Shown: piece by piece, positions 18,110 through 27,118 of the stretch | Layout: each line of letters begins with the position of its first letter | How positions within the stretch are numbered: the stretch's first letter is position 1 | Assembly: GCA_965200685.1 (NCBI GenBank) | Contig: OZ241379.1 | Coordinates: 3,782,001 to 3,846,000, forward strand | Length of the DNA stretch: 64,000 nt | Source of the DNA: Bin5 sp965200685 | GTDB taxonomy: Bacteria; Chloroflexota; Anaerolineae; Caldilineales; Caldilineaceae | Direction of reading: 5' to 3' | The notes under the pieces: model-generated | Seen by the model: the letters and a program-made list of their open reading frames with translations, nothing else | What the model was told of the DNA's origin: nothing | The model's database searches: none | Program-made: the position numbers and the translations under genes

Positions 18110-18247
18110 ATGAAGCATTGCAGAGAATGCGGACTACCTATCTCAAAGAAAGCTCGTACATGTCCTCATTGTGGCAGGACAAAGCCTCATCATGGCTGTT
18201 GTCTCGGCTGTCTGTTGCCAATGGGCCTCGTTTTCCTGGGGTGTTGA
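18110..18247 (+). CDS. 45-residue zinc-ribbon small protein
   Basis: A very short gene beginning MKHCRECGLPI and continuing KARTCPHCGRTK, i.e. two CxxC knuckles spaced like a minimal zinc ribbon. A Cys-rich hydrophobic tail (CCLGCLLPMGLVFLGC) could insert in the membrane. GGAGAGAGA sits directly upstream of the ATG. It lies between two genes with related zinc-ribbon starts. A longer frame on the same strand (18046-18261) has no such motif and is probably not used. Confidence 0.65.
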   Translation: MKHCRECGLPISKKARTCPHCGRTKPHHGCCLGCLLPMGLVFLGC

Positions 18248-18306
18248 TATTCTTCGGATAATCAATCAGGGCAAGTTAGAAGCCCGCCACATCTAACACA
18301 AAGAGT

Positions 18307-18372
18307 CCTGCATGAATTGCAAGTATTGTGGTGCTGCAATCGATCTCAAAGATATACCAGCACCACAACCTA
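18307..18372 (+). repeat. Repeat B copy 2
   Basis: 66-bp partner of 17364-17429, apparently identical, encoding the first 20 residues of the protein at 18312. Confidence 0.9.
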
Positions 18373-18632
18373 CCAACTACGACAACATCTATAGAGAGTT
18401 GCGAGAAGAAAAAGGCCGGCTGTCTGTAGAGAATGAAGATTTGCAAAAGGAAAATGCCAGATTACTGCACGATCAAAAGGGGGAATACGAAAAACATAAG
18501 ACGACTTGGGATGCGTATCAGAACTCCCAAGAAATACTGAAGAACCAGCAAAAAAGCCTGAAGGCCCAGAAGGTATGGCTATGGATATTGGGAATCTGGT
18601 CAATTGTAAGCATCTTTATCATTTTGTCATAG
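18312..18632 (+). CDS. Zinc-ribbon, coiled-coil, tail-anchored small membrane protein
   Basis: A 106-residue protein in three parts: half a zinc ribbon (MNCKYCGAAIDLKD, one CxxC), a charged coiled coil (ELREEKGRLSVENEDLQKEN, to about residue 80) and a C-terminal transmembrane helix (VWLWILGIWSIVSIFIIL) ending at the stop. A half ribbon suggests zinc binding at a dimer interface. The first 20 residues are identical at DNA level to the start of the frame at 17369. Function unknown; the architecture looks like a small membrane adaptor. Confidence 0.7.
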   Translation: MNCKYCGAAIDLKDIPAPQPTNYDNIYRELREEKGRLSVENEDLQKENARLLHDQKGEYEKHKTTWDAYQNSQEILKNQQKSLKAQKVWLWILGIWSIVSIFIILS

Positions 18633-18720
18633 ACATAACCATCATAAGGACAAAGGGATACGACCGTGAAAACCAGCGGCATTAGATTACCCTGAACCAA
18701 TTTTTGCAGGCGAAAACAAA

Positions 18721-19807
18721 ATGAGAACGAGACTCGCTGGGTTCGTGTTCGTATTGGTTTTCATCATGGCGATGACTTATTCGGGATTCATGGTTTGGGC
18801 ACAGGAGACGACAGGACAGACCGCAGAGCAGTCCGTGCGCTGTGACCCTAATCCACCTACGCCAACGACGAGGCCTCCTCACACCGGCGGCGGGGGCGGG
18901 TTACCAGTACCTACACACGCCTACACACACGGTCACGCCGACAGCCACTCCACTCCCTACCTGCACGCCTACAGCTACAGCGACACATACAGCTACCCCG
19001 ACGCCGACACCAGATACAAGGCCAAGTCAGTGTGCCAACTCGACAGCAGTTCCGTATCCTGACTCACATTCCCTCGTTACTGATTGCAAAACGCTGCTCA
19101 AGGCAAAGCCCATCCTAGAAGGCAGCGGCAGCTCGAACAATCAACTAACAGGCAGTATCCCTGCAGCAATGGGCAATCTGACACAGTTGAAGACCTTGGC
19201 CCTCGGGCACAATCGCTTGACTGGCAACATCCCGCCGGAATTGGGCAACCTGGCCAATCTGCAGTCGTTGACCCTCAACAACAACCAACTGACGGGTAGC
19301 ATTCCGAAGGAACTGGGCAAGCTATTCTGGCTGAACTTGCTGTACCTTTTCAACAACCAACTGACGGGCATCCTTCCGAAAGAACTGGGCAACATCTCCA
19401 ATCTGCGCTACTTGCACCTTCACGGCAACCAAATAAGCGGATGTTTACCGACAGCCCTCAGGCGTTTAGGACACCAGATACACATTCGCCCCATCAATCT
19501 ATCAGGCTGCCCGACGCCGACACCAACAGTCACTCCAACCCCGGCATCCACGTCAACGCCCACGCCTACAGTCACTGGCCCAGCACCTGCTACAACGCCC
19601 ACAGTGACGCCTACGGGTGCAAACACTACAGGAACACCAACGCCTACAGAGACGCCCTGTGGCTATGTAGGGGGTAATCCGTGCGGGCCTTTGTTTGCAG
19701 CACCAACGGGGACGATAACGCCGCTGCCCACGCCAGATCTGTGCATTGTGCATACTGGCCGGCCTTGTGTCAGGTACAGGCTATTCTTCCCGTATCAGGA
19801 AAAGTAG
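18721..19807 (+). pseudogene. Secreted leucine-rich-repeat protein with frameshift
   Basis: Two overlapping frames make one protein. The first (from 18721) gives a signal peptide (MRTRLAGFVFVLVFIMAM, cleavage near VWAQ) and PNPPTPTTRPPHT. The second, entered between about 18889 and 18915 near GGCGGCGGGGGCGGG, gives a Thr/Pro linker (TPTHTVTPTATPLPT), about four LRRs of the LxGxIP class (NNQLTGSIPAAMGNLTQLKT and on), a second Thr/Pro linker and the C-terminus YRLFFPYQEK. One extra base (or two missing) in the G-rich stretch explains the shift. It could be a real mutation, a phase-variable tract or a sequencing error. The product would be a cell-surface adhesion or binding protein. Four CRISPR spacers encode similar LRR fragments. 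Confidence 0.8.
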
Positions 19808-19854
19808 ATGACCCGTTTACGAGATCGGATACTCAGGAGAAAGGTAAGGAGATC

Positions 19855-20895
19855 ATGAGCAGAGGGATGAGTCGAGCAGAACGCTTGCGAGAGATGGAGC
19901 ATCTTTACTCAGTGCGAGCATACAGTGATCAAGAAATGGCAAACGAGCTAAGTGTAGACCGCTCCACTGCCTATAAAGATCGGATTCTCTTGAGCACAGA
20001 ATGGCCCTTTATTCAGAATGAAGAGGGCAAGTGGCGTATCGACCCCAAGGCGGATATAACCAATATTCGCGTCAACCGAGAAGAGGCACTGGTCCTCTAT
20101 CTAGCTGCTCGTCGGGCTTCGCACCGCATGGAAACAGCCCAGAAGCCGATGCAAAGTGCGCTGGAGAAACTTGCCATCACTTTGGACCAACCCATGACAG
20201 AACAGCTAGTAAAAGCGGCAGATCAAGTCCATGTGCGTAAAGAGAATGAAACGCGCGAGAACGTTTTTGCCCTCGCAGCCCAGGCATGGACGGAAGGACT
20301 CACTCTACGCATTCGATATCGTGGACTGCATGGGAAAAGAAGTTACCAGGATCTACTCACAATTTGGTTCATTGAATCATCGCCTTGGAGCGACGCCGTC
20401 TATCTGATTGGGCACAGCAATACCTTAGAGAAGACAGTCTCCTATAGATTGGACAGGATAGAACGGGCCAGTCTCAGTGGAGAGCCGGCCAATAAACCCC
20501 AGGGGCTTGATGAACAGGCGTTACTCCGCTATGCTTGGGGCATTTGGCGTAGTGATCAAGAACCGCAGACCGTGCGCCTGCTCTTCCGCGTGCCCACAGC
20601 AGTCAAGCGTATCAAGGAAAGCACCTGGCATCCGCTAGAAAAGGTGACAGATACAGAAGATGGTGGCTGCATTTGGGAAGCACCCATTGCCGTGCCCTAT
20701 GAAATGTTGCCCTGGATCCGGGGATGGGGCGCGGATTGCGAAGTGCTGGAGCCGGTCGAGTTGCGGAATCTGCTCACCACCGATGTGAGGCGTCAGGCAG
20801 CACTATACGGATGGGAAGTTCACCTACCTACTCGCTCAAAGAGTGAAGTAACCACAGATGACGATCATCAATTTTTCGACGATTTCTTCATGTAA
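19855..20895 (+). CDS. WYL-domain transcriptional regulator of CRISPR module 1
   Basis: A 346-residue regulator. The start at 19855 follows AAGGTAAGGAG; the frame is open further upstream over the LRR gene. An N-terminal helix-turn-helix is seen at about residues 5-55 (RLREMEHLYSVRAYSDQEMANELSVDRSTAYKDR, the last part being the recognition helix). A WYL ligand-sensing domain lies in the middle (LTLRIRYRGLHGKRSY...VYLIGHSN...SYRLDRIERA), with a WCX-type C-terminus. WYL proteins sense nucleic acid or nucleotide ligands and often control cas operons. It is separated by only 8 bp from the module 1 cas3, so it is probably its autoregulated controller. Confidence 0.85.
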   Translation: MSRGMSRAERLREMEHLYSVRAYSDQEMANELSVDRSTAYKDRILLSTEWPFIQNEEGKWRIDPKADITNIRVNREEALVLYLAARRASHRMETAQKPMQSALEKLAITLDQPMTEQLVKAADQVHVRKENETRENVFALAAQAWTEGLTLRIRYRGLHGKRSYQDLLTIWFIESSPWSDAVYLIGHSNTLEKTVSYRLDRIERASLSGEPANKPQGLDEQALLRYAWGIWRSDQEPQTVRLLFRVPTAVKRIKESTWHPLEKVTDTEDGGCIWEAPIAVPYEMLPWIRGWGADCEVLEPVELRNLLTTDVRRQAALYGWEVHLPTRSKSEVTTDDDHQFFDDFFM

Positions 20896-20903
20896 AGATT
20901 ATC

Positions 20904-23327
20904 ATGCCATTACATCAATTTCCATTACATCAATTTCAAAAAGATGTTTATGAACGCCTCTCAGATGGTCGGTCGGTGATCTTGCAGGCACCGACTGGTG
21001 CTGGCAAAACGCGAGCTGCACTGTATCCATTTTTCAGAGCTTGGGAGGAAGGCAGTGACTTCCCGCGCAAATGTATCTATTCGGTACCGATGCGTGTATT
21101 GGCTAACCAATTCTGGGATGAGTACGAGGCGCGAGATCGCAACTTTGGCTTTCTCAAGTCATTGAACGTGACGATTCAAACAGGTGCTCGTCCTGATGAT
21201 CCAAAGCTGGAAGGGGACCTGATCTTTACAACAGTTGACCAAACGTTAAGCAATTTCCTGAATATCCCATATGCCCTCAGTTTAGGGCAGGGAAACATTA
21301 ACGCTGGTGCTGTTATCTCCTCATACCTTGTTTTTGACGAACTTCATCTCTATGATTCGAAAACTTCCCTTCCAACGATATTGCACTTGCTTCGGATCTT
21401 ACGAAACGTCGTACCATTCTTGGTGATGACGGCCACCTTTTCTGTAGACCGTGTGCAAGCACTGGCACAATGGCTTGACGCGGAACCTCTAGTGTTGTCA
21501 GGCCACGAAGCGGCTGCGATTCCTTCTCAGGAAAAGACCCGCCGAGTGCATACCGTAGAGGCAGAGCTGACCGCCGAAGCAATCTTGCAGTCCCATAATC
21601 AGCGATCTATTGCCATTTGCAATACGGTAAGTCGAGCCCAAGAACTGTTTGAGTCACTGTGTAGTAAGGTAACGAAAGGGATAGAAGTACGTTTGCTACA
21701 TAGCCGGTTCCTACAATCTGACCGGAATAAACACGAAGAATGGTTACAGAGGGAATTCGGTAGCAACAAAGACGAGTATACAGTCAAGAGTGCCATTCTA
21801 GTGGCGACACAGGTAATTGAGGTCGGCGTTGACATCACCAGTCAAGTATTACATACTGAATTGGCTCCGGCCGCCAGCGTAATCCAGCGCGCTGGCCGTT
21901 GTGCTCGCTATCAGCAAGAGGTTGGGGATGTGTACGTGTATCAACTGCCAGTAGATGACAACGACCGGATACAGTATGCGCCTTATCAAGGTCAAAGCGA
22001 TATCTGCGAGCGAACTTGGAAGGCATTCCAAGCTCAATCAAGCCAGATTTTTGACTTCGGCCGAGAACTAGATATTGTTAATGACGCACATGGGCCAGGT
22101 GATACACAGATGATGAGCCAGTTACGTGCCAACCGCCATTACTTGGCTCAACGGGTTGAAGAGACTATTAGAGCACAAGAACGCGGCGCAGCTCGTGAGT
22201 TAATCCGCAGCGTGGATAGCCGCACGGTCATCGTGCATCCTGATCCAAAAAGTATTGAAAATCCTTGGATTTTTGAAGGTTTTGGTATCTTCCGAGGTAG
22301 TTTATTTGGTGCTTATGAAGACTTGGATACCCGAGCCAATTCAGAACAGATCGAATGGACAATGATGACAGCCGATGCGCTGCCAGAGGATGCAGAGTCC
22401 AACCGTTCGCGGACTGTGTATCGCTGGCGTCCTTTAACGAGCAAGGACGATATGGTTGGGACTCTGCTATTAGCCATCAACCCCGCTTTGGTTTCCTACT
22501 CATCTGCTACAGGATTTCAGCTCGGTGTTCTTGGTGATCCAACATGGAAATCTCCTCTGCACAGTACAAATAGACAACGGCCACACTTTCTACCTTACCG
22601 CCGAGAAACTTTGGTTGAGCATGTACGGCGGATGATGAATGTATATGAACATCCTTTTTTTGATCTCCAGGAGCAGACGCAACGGCAATCACTGACTGAT
22701 GAAATAGCCTACGCCGTAGCCCATCTTGAACGGAAATTCCAGTGGCCAACGGGTACATTAGACAAGGCAATCCGACTTGTGGTCGCAGCGCACGATATAG
22801 GCAAGTTAGATGAAAAGTGGCAAGATTGGGCACATCGTTGGCAGGAAAAGGTCAATGCTTTGCGAGGCGAAAACCTGACTATCCCGGCTGACTATTTGGC
22901 CGGACATACTGATTATGACAATCAGAAGGAAACTGAACGTAAAGCTAATCAACAGATGTCCCATCTGCGTCCCAACCATGCTGCCGAGAGTGCGTATGCA
23001 GCAATGGAATGGCTAAGGGATAATTTGGATGATCCCTCCTTAGCACGTGCAACACTAACAGCTATTGTTCGTCATCACACAGCAGGAGCGAGAGGATCCA
23101 ATAAGCAATACTCCGCCCACCATCTTGCCCGCAAGGAGTTTCAGAAAATTCTATCTGAAGTCGGACTGGCAGAGACGACCGACACAGACATAGATTGGTC
23201 CTTTCCAGCTAGTGAAACATTGGTGAACCGCCAGTTCCGGCCCGACCGCCCTAAGGAACTGCTTGCGTACTTACTGATCGTGCGAGTACTGCGTCTGTCC
23301 GACCAGAGAAGCCAGAGCTGGACATGA
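20904..23327 (+). CDS. cas3: Cas3 with helicase-HD domain order, module 1
   Basis: An 807-residue Cas3, the nuclease-helicase recruited by Cascade to degrade target DNA. The superfamily 2 helicase comes first: Walker A APTGAGKT (residues 29-36), motif II DELH (about 145), motif III MTATF (about 175), then VATQVIEVGVDIT and QRAGRCAR. The HD nuclease is C-terminal: VVAAHDIGKLDEKW (about residue 630), RPNHAAESAY and IVRHHTAG. This order is the reverse of the usual HD-helicase arrangement seen in module 2 of the same locus. The start has a direct repeat (CATTACATCAATTTC twice). Catalytic residues of both domains look intact. Confidence 0.92.
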   Translation: MPLHQFPLHQFQKDVYERLSDGRSVILQAPTGAGKTRAALYPFFRAWEEGSDFPRKCIYSVPMRVLANQFWDEYEARDRNFGFLKSLNVTIQTGARPDDPKLEGDLIFTTVDQTLSNFLNIPYALSLGQGNINAGAVISSYLVFDELHLYDSKTSLPTILHLLRILRNVVPFLVMTATFSVDRVQALAQWLDAEPLVLSGHEAAAIPSQEKTRRVHTVEAELTAEAILQSHNQRSIAICNTVSRAQELFESLCSKVTKGIEVRLLHSRFLQSDRNKHEEWLQREFGSNKDEYTVKSAILVATQVIEVGVDITSQVLHTELAPAASVIQRAGRCARYQQEVGDVYVYQLPVDDNDRIQYAPYQGQSDICERTWKAFQAQSSQIFDFGRELDIVNDAHGPGDTQMMSQLRANRHYLAQRVEETIRAQERGAARELIRSVDSRTVIVHPDPKSIENPWIFEGFGIFRGSLFGAYEDLDTRANSEQIEWTMMTADALPEDAESNRSRTVYRWRPLTSKDDMVGTLLLAINPALVSYSSATGFQLGVLGDPTWKSPLHSTNRQRPHFLPYRRETLVEHVRRMMNVYEHPFFDLQEQTQRQSLTDEIAYAVAHLERKFQWPTGTLDKAIRLVVAAHDIGKLDEKWQDWAHRWQEKVNALRGENLTIPADYLAGHTDYDNQKETERKANQQMSHLRPNHAAESAYAAMEWLRDNLDDPSLARATLTAIVRHHTAGARGSNKQYSAHHLARKEFQKILSEVGLAETTDTDIDWSFPASETLVNRQFRPDRPKELLAYLLIVRVLRLSDQRSQSWT

Positions 23328-23343
23328 TATTAAGGGAGGTTTG

Positions 23344-25158
23344 ATGTTTCAAAACTCGTACTTCGTAGACAAGACTACTGATACCTTTGCCGACACATTG
23401 TTGGCTTACGGTCTAGCTTCGCTGCTTGACAGGCTCTTGTTTGATAATGTTTCAGAGGAGACTGTACGTATCAGGGACGCGGGCAGTGCCTTTATCGTCG
23501 CCTTGGATCAGCCAATTGAGGAAGGCTTTGAACAGGTAGATTGGTTTTGCGACCTACCCTTTATTGAGACACAGAGCACGAAACCTCCAGAGGATTGGAT
23601 GGGGCAGATCATCAACTATAACCGTGAGAGAGAACGTAATTCCGAATTCTTTGAAGCTCGCAAGCAAGTATCAAGAGAGGCCTTACGGCCCGGGTCTACC
23701 ATTGATGAGTATCCGGAACTTGCCCAGTTAGAGGCACTTAAGCCTCGGACTGACTGGCAGGTGATTACTCAGATCAATCGAATGGCAGGCATTAACGCCT
23801 ACAAGAAGGTGCTGGAAGCATGGTTTGATTGCCGAACATGCTTTCCTGAACTGATACGTTTGTTATTGAATCTGTTTGCTGTTATGCCTAACGATGTGAA
23901 TAAAGCAATGAGTGAATGGAAGGCACTAAAAAAAGAACGGGGGCTGAGGACAAAAGACACCGTCACTCCGGTGCAGATACTGAATCCGGCCATGGGCAAA
24001 GGTCTCAACCGCGCAAAGGCCGATGGAGCCAACCGGCTAGATAATCCTAAAAGTTTCTGGCTGCTTGAATTTCTAAAATTTTGGGGTATGCGTGTTGCTG
24101 GCGTACCGCGCACCGTCAAGGCTGCCAAACCCGGCGGACGGGGACCCCAGGATATGAAAACTTATGTTCTACATCCGGTTAACCTGTCTCTAGAAACACA
24201 TTCCATAGTCTATCAAGCCTTCAATGAGAGCATGTACCAAGAGACTGCCATCAAGATGGATATTTTGGCAGCCATCCGTTACATGGATACTTTCCTAAAG
24301 CAGTGGTTAGCCGGGCAATTACATGATGCCCGTTGGGACGAGAAACCAGGCAACTATGTCGGCAGTCTGACCACCGCCTTTTATAAGGATATGGGCAATG
24401 CTAAGGCCTTACTGAATCTATCGGAGATCAGCTTGCCAAAGTGGATGCCGGTAGAAAACCTAGAGCAGGGTAGGCACTATCAAGATGTACTCAAGGAGCA
24501 TCAACAGATAGTGAATAGCCTTGATGAACGTTATGCAGATCAGTACAATCTATTAGTTAGTTATCGAGACTTCCTATCCGGTCAAAACTTGGATATGTTC
24601 TTCAAATTTTGTGGTGCTTACACTACTGTGCTGATGTCCCTCATAGAGCAAAGGAAGAGGGCACCTCAATTTTCAACCACCAATCTGGAGGTGATAATCG
24701 TGAGCCACGACCGTAAGTTAAAGCCCATCATTGAGTCACCGGGCTTCCAGAATATTGCCAAAGCCATTCGTCGGAGTACAGTCAGTCCCCAATTCCAAAA
24801 AACCAAGGGCCAGAAAGGTCTTTATGATGTTAGGTATGGTCTGGGGACGGACTTACTGCGTATGGCCGCCTATCCGAACCGGTTCATTCAGGCACTAGGT
24901 GAGTTCATGCACGCTTTCAATCAGGAAAACGCGCGGATCTATGAACGGGAATCGGGTGAGCCGCGGGTACGTCGTGCCAATATCACAACCGAAGATATAG
25001 CTGATATTGTCAGCTTGATTGATGATTACGGCTCACAGACAGTGGGAAATCTGCTAGTTGCCTATGGCTACGCTCGCGAACCGAGAGCACAGGGCGCGGA
25101 AGACCTAGCAACTGAGAGCACAGAAGTTGACAACTCCGCTAACATCAACGCAATTTAG
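23344..25158 (+). CDS. Putative Cas8-type large subunit, module 1
   Basis: A 604-residue protein placed between cas3 and cas7, where the Cascade large subunit is expected. The large subunit recognises the PAM and helps recruit Cas3. GGGAGG precedes the ATG at 23344. The N-terminus (NSYFVDKTTDTFADTLLAYGLASLLDRLL) is typical of cas8-like helical starts, but the rest is highly divergent and I cannot assign a named subfamily. A Lys-rich middle (KGLNRAKADGANRLDN) and a helical C-terminus with AYGYAREP are visible. The call rests mainly on position and size. Confidence 0.65.
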   Translation: MFQNSYFVDKTTDTFADTLLAYGLASLLDRLLFDNVSEETVRIRDAGSAFIVALDQPIEEGFEQVDWFCDLPFIETQSTKPPEDWMGQIINYNRERERNSEFFEARKQVSREALRPGSTIDEYPELAQLEALKPRTDWQVITQINRMAGINAYKKVLEAWFDCRTCFPELIRLLLNLFAVMPNDVNKAMSEWKALKKERGLRTKDTVTPVQILNPAMGKGLNRAKADGANRLDNPKSFWLLEFLKFWGMRVAGVPRTVKAAKPGGRGPQDMKTYVLHPVNLSLETHSIVYQAFNESMYQETAIKMDILAAIRYMDTFLKQWLAGQLHDARWDEKPGNYVGSLTTAFYKDMGNAKALLNLSEISLPKWMPVENLEQGRHYQDVLKEHQQIVNSLDERYADQYNLLVSYRDFLSGQNLDMFFKFCGAYTTVLMSLIEQRKRAPQFSTTNLEVIIVSHDRKLKPIIESPGFQNIAKAIRRSTVSPQFQKTKGQKGLYDVRYGLGTDLLRMAAYPNRFIQALGEFMHAFNQENARIYERESGEPRVRRANITTEDIADIVSLIDDYGSQTVGNLLVAYGYAREPRAQGAEDLATESTEVDNSANINAI

Positions 25159-25190
25159 ATTGATCCAACTACCGTCAGGAGGACCCCAAA

Positions 25191-26189
25191 ATGACTATTC
25201 CGATCTATTCATTATCAATCTCTGCCCGGCTCACGCTGGACATGCACAGCCTAAACAACGAAGGCAGTGAAGGCAACCAGATCCAGACCCGTATGGTCAA
25301 TATTGTGGCAGCGGATGGGCGGCTGTATAACGTCAATGCAATCAGCGGGGACATGTTCAAACACATTCAGGCAGAACACCTCTTTCATCTCGCCAAAGAA
25401 GATGAGCACCTGCCTCTCTGCGCCGCCTGTGAGAAATTCGACGCCAACCGCATTAGTGCCGATCCTAAGTACCTTGACGAAATTCAGGGACGCAGCGATG
25501 GCTATGCCATTGACCTGATGTTACAACGATGTACGCTTGATGACATTGAAGGCAACCTGATTACGGCTGCGGGCCGCTCAACACCTCGCAAGAGTGTTGC
25601 CGAATTTGGCTGGGTGGTCGGGATACCTGTAGATGAAGATGGCCGCGAATTGACTACTACCGGCTCTTATCTTCATACTAAGTATGCTTCAGAGCGCGGC
25701 GAGGAAGCACGTGATGCAACGCGCACAGAGGAAAGTCGTCAGGATAACCTAAAACAGGCTCTCTTCCATCGGCCAGCATCTTCCGGTGTATACGCGTTCG
25801 TTTCCCATTACGAGATTGCCCGTGTCGGTTATAACGACATCTCTCGTACTTATGCTCTCCCAGACGATGCCCGACTGCGCCGGTATAGGGTACTATTAGA
25901 AAGCGTGCTCTATACGTTCTTGCAGCCAAAAGGTGCCATGCGTTCGGCTCAACTTCCACACCTTGTCAACATTCAAGGTGTGGTGAGCTATACAACAGGA
26001 GTGTTACCTGCCCCCACTGTCAGCCCTCTCAATCCAGACTTTTCTGCCGAAATCAAACAAATCACGGCTACCTTGAATGGATTGCACTCTGGTAGGGTGT
26101 TGGAACGATCTTTTGACAGTCTAGCTAGTCTGGTAGACATCATCCGTGAATTGATTGAGACTACCGGGCCATTTCGTTTGCCGACCTGA
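25191..26189 (+). CDS. cas7: Cas7 backbone subunit, Csa2/DevR family, module 1
   Basis: A 332-residue Cas7 whose copies polymerise along the crRNA to form the Cascade backbone. The RRM-like start YSLSISARLTLDMHSLNNEGSEGNQIQTR and the segment RLYNVNAISGDMFKHIQAEHLF match the Csa2/DevR (type I-A/MYXAN-like) group, unlike the Cst2-type Cas7 of module 2. A Cys pair (LCAAC) and the glycine-rich end are visible. AGGAGG lies upstream. It sits 32 bp after the large-subunit gene and 17 bp before cas5. Confidence 0.85.
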   Translation: MTIPIYSLSISARLTLDMHSLNNEGSEGNQIQTRMVNIVAADGRLYNVNAISGDMFKHIQAEHLFHLAKEDEHLPLCAACEKFDANRISADPKYLDEIQGRSDGYAIDLMLQRCTLDDIEGNLITAAGRSTPRKSVAEFGWVVGIPVDEDGRELTTTGSYLHTKYASERGEEARDATRTEESRQDNLKQALFHRPASSGVYAFVSHYEIARVGYNDISRTYALPDDARLRRYRVLLESVLYTFLQPKGAMRSAQLPHLVNIQGVVSYTTGVLPAPTVSPLNPDFSAEIKQITATLNGLHSGRVLERSFDSLASLVDIIRELIETTGPFRLPT

Positions 26190-26206
26190 TCCGGGGAGAG
26201 CGACTG

Positions 26207-26944
26207 ATGTGGACAATCGCCAACTACCAGCCTACAACGCTATTTAGTCTGCGCCCGGCCACAGCTACCACGTCGGGCGGCAAATCTCTCATCGTGCCGA
26301 CGCCATTCGCTATCAAAATGGCCCTGCTTGATGTGGCCATTCGGACCCAGGGTGTACAACATGCTCAGGAACTCTTCCCGATCTTACGCGATATGCGCCT
26401 TGCTATACATCCGCCCCAACGAATTGTAGTCAACAGTACATTCACTAAAATTCTTCGTATAAACGAGAGCAAGAGCAAGGCCAGCGAAAAGGAAGCATCA
26501 ATAACCAAGGCTAAAGCGAAACGGGAGTGGCCGTTTAAGAAAACCATTGCCTATCGTGAATATGTGCAGCTGGCAGGCCCAATACAATTAGGATTTGAAG
26601 GTGTAGATTTCGATCTATTGGTACCGCTGCTGATACAGGTGAACTATCTAGGAAAACGAGGTGGATTCATACAATTACACACCACCCCTTATCTAGTGGA
26701 TGATTTGCCTAGTGAGTTTACCGAGATCACTGCGAGCATCAATGATAGCTTCCCCCTAGACGGCGTGTTGCAACTACTGGACGATTTCGGACCAAAAATC
26801 ACCTACGAACATGCAGATGTTTACAGTAGTAAGCCCATGCGTCTTGATACTCACCGCATCCTGCGTTCTGTCATCCTACCCTACCGTTTAGCGCGCAGCA
26901 GCCGAGGCTATACGCTGTATGAACGGTTCGCTGATCCCAGGTAG
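26207..26944 (+). CDS. cas5: Cas5 subunit, module 1
   Basis: A 245-residue Cas5, which caps the 5' handle of crRNA in Cascade. The N-terminus (NYQPTTLFSLRPATATTSGGKSLIVPTPFAIKMALLDVAI) has the RAMP strand plus the conserved PTPxAIKMALLD helix typical of I-A/MYXAN-type Cas5. A lysine-rich insertion (NESKSKASEKEASITKAKAKR) follows. The last 14 codons and the following hairpin are duplicated at 33827-33909, downstream of module 2. No SSU gene is seen in this module. Confidence 0.78.
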   Translation: MWTIANYQPTTLFSLRPATATTSGGKSLIVPTPFAIKMALLDVAIRTQGVQHAQELFPILRDMRLAIHPPQRIVVNSTFTKILRINESKSKASEKEASITKAKAKREWPFKKTIAYREYVQLAGPIQLGFEGVDFDLLVPLLIQVNYLGKRGGFIQLHTTPYLVDDLPSEFTEITASINDSFPLDGVLQLLDDFGPKITYEHADVYSSKPMRLDTHRILRSVILPYRLARSSRGYTLYERFADPR

Positions 26945-26983
26945 TTCAGGGCAAGGGGAGTAGAGAACGACTTACTACTCCCT
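26901..26983 (+). repeat. 83-bp direct repeat, copy 1 (cas5 end plus hairpin)
   Basis: It covers the last 14 codons of module 1 cas5, its stop and a terminator-like hairpin. Copy 2 lies at 33827-33909 with six differences (four substitutions, two single-base indels). The two copies flank module 2, 6926 bp apart. Confidence 0.93.
26956..26982. terminator. Terminator-like hairpin after module 1 cas5
   Basis: 8-bp stem GGGAGTAG/CTACTCCC with an 11-base loop. No strong T-tract follows, so termination efficiency is uncertain. Confidence 0.6.
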
Positions 26984-27118
26984 CCTATATTTTCAAAGCA
27001 ATTTACATCTTTTGATAAGCGGGAACTACAGTGTTCCCTTTCCATGTAATAGAATGATACAAACGCTAAATCGCATCTATAGATTGAGTCGGTAAGACAA
27101 TACCAAAGGCGGAATACG

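Noticed and set aside
18046..18261. 71-codon frame overlapping the small zinc-ribbon gene
   Set aside because: The alternate frame from 18110 carries two CxxC motifs and a ribosome binding site; this one has neither.
19214..19231. Exact self-targeting of the local LRR gene by array spacers
   Set aside because: The best spacer matches are partial (17 of 18 bases in one stretch, or about 25 of 35 overall), so they point to related genes rather than this one.
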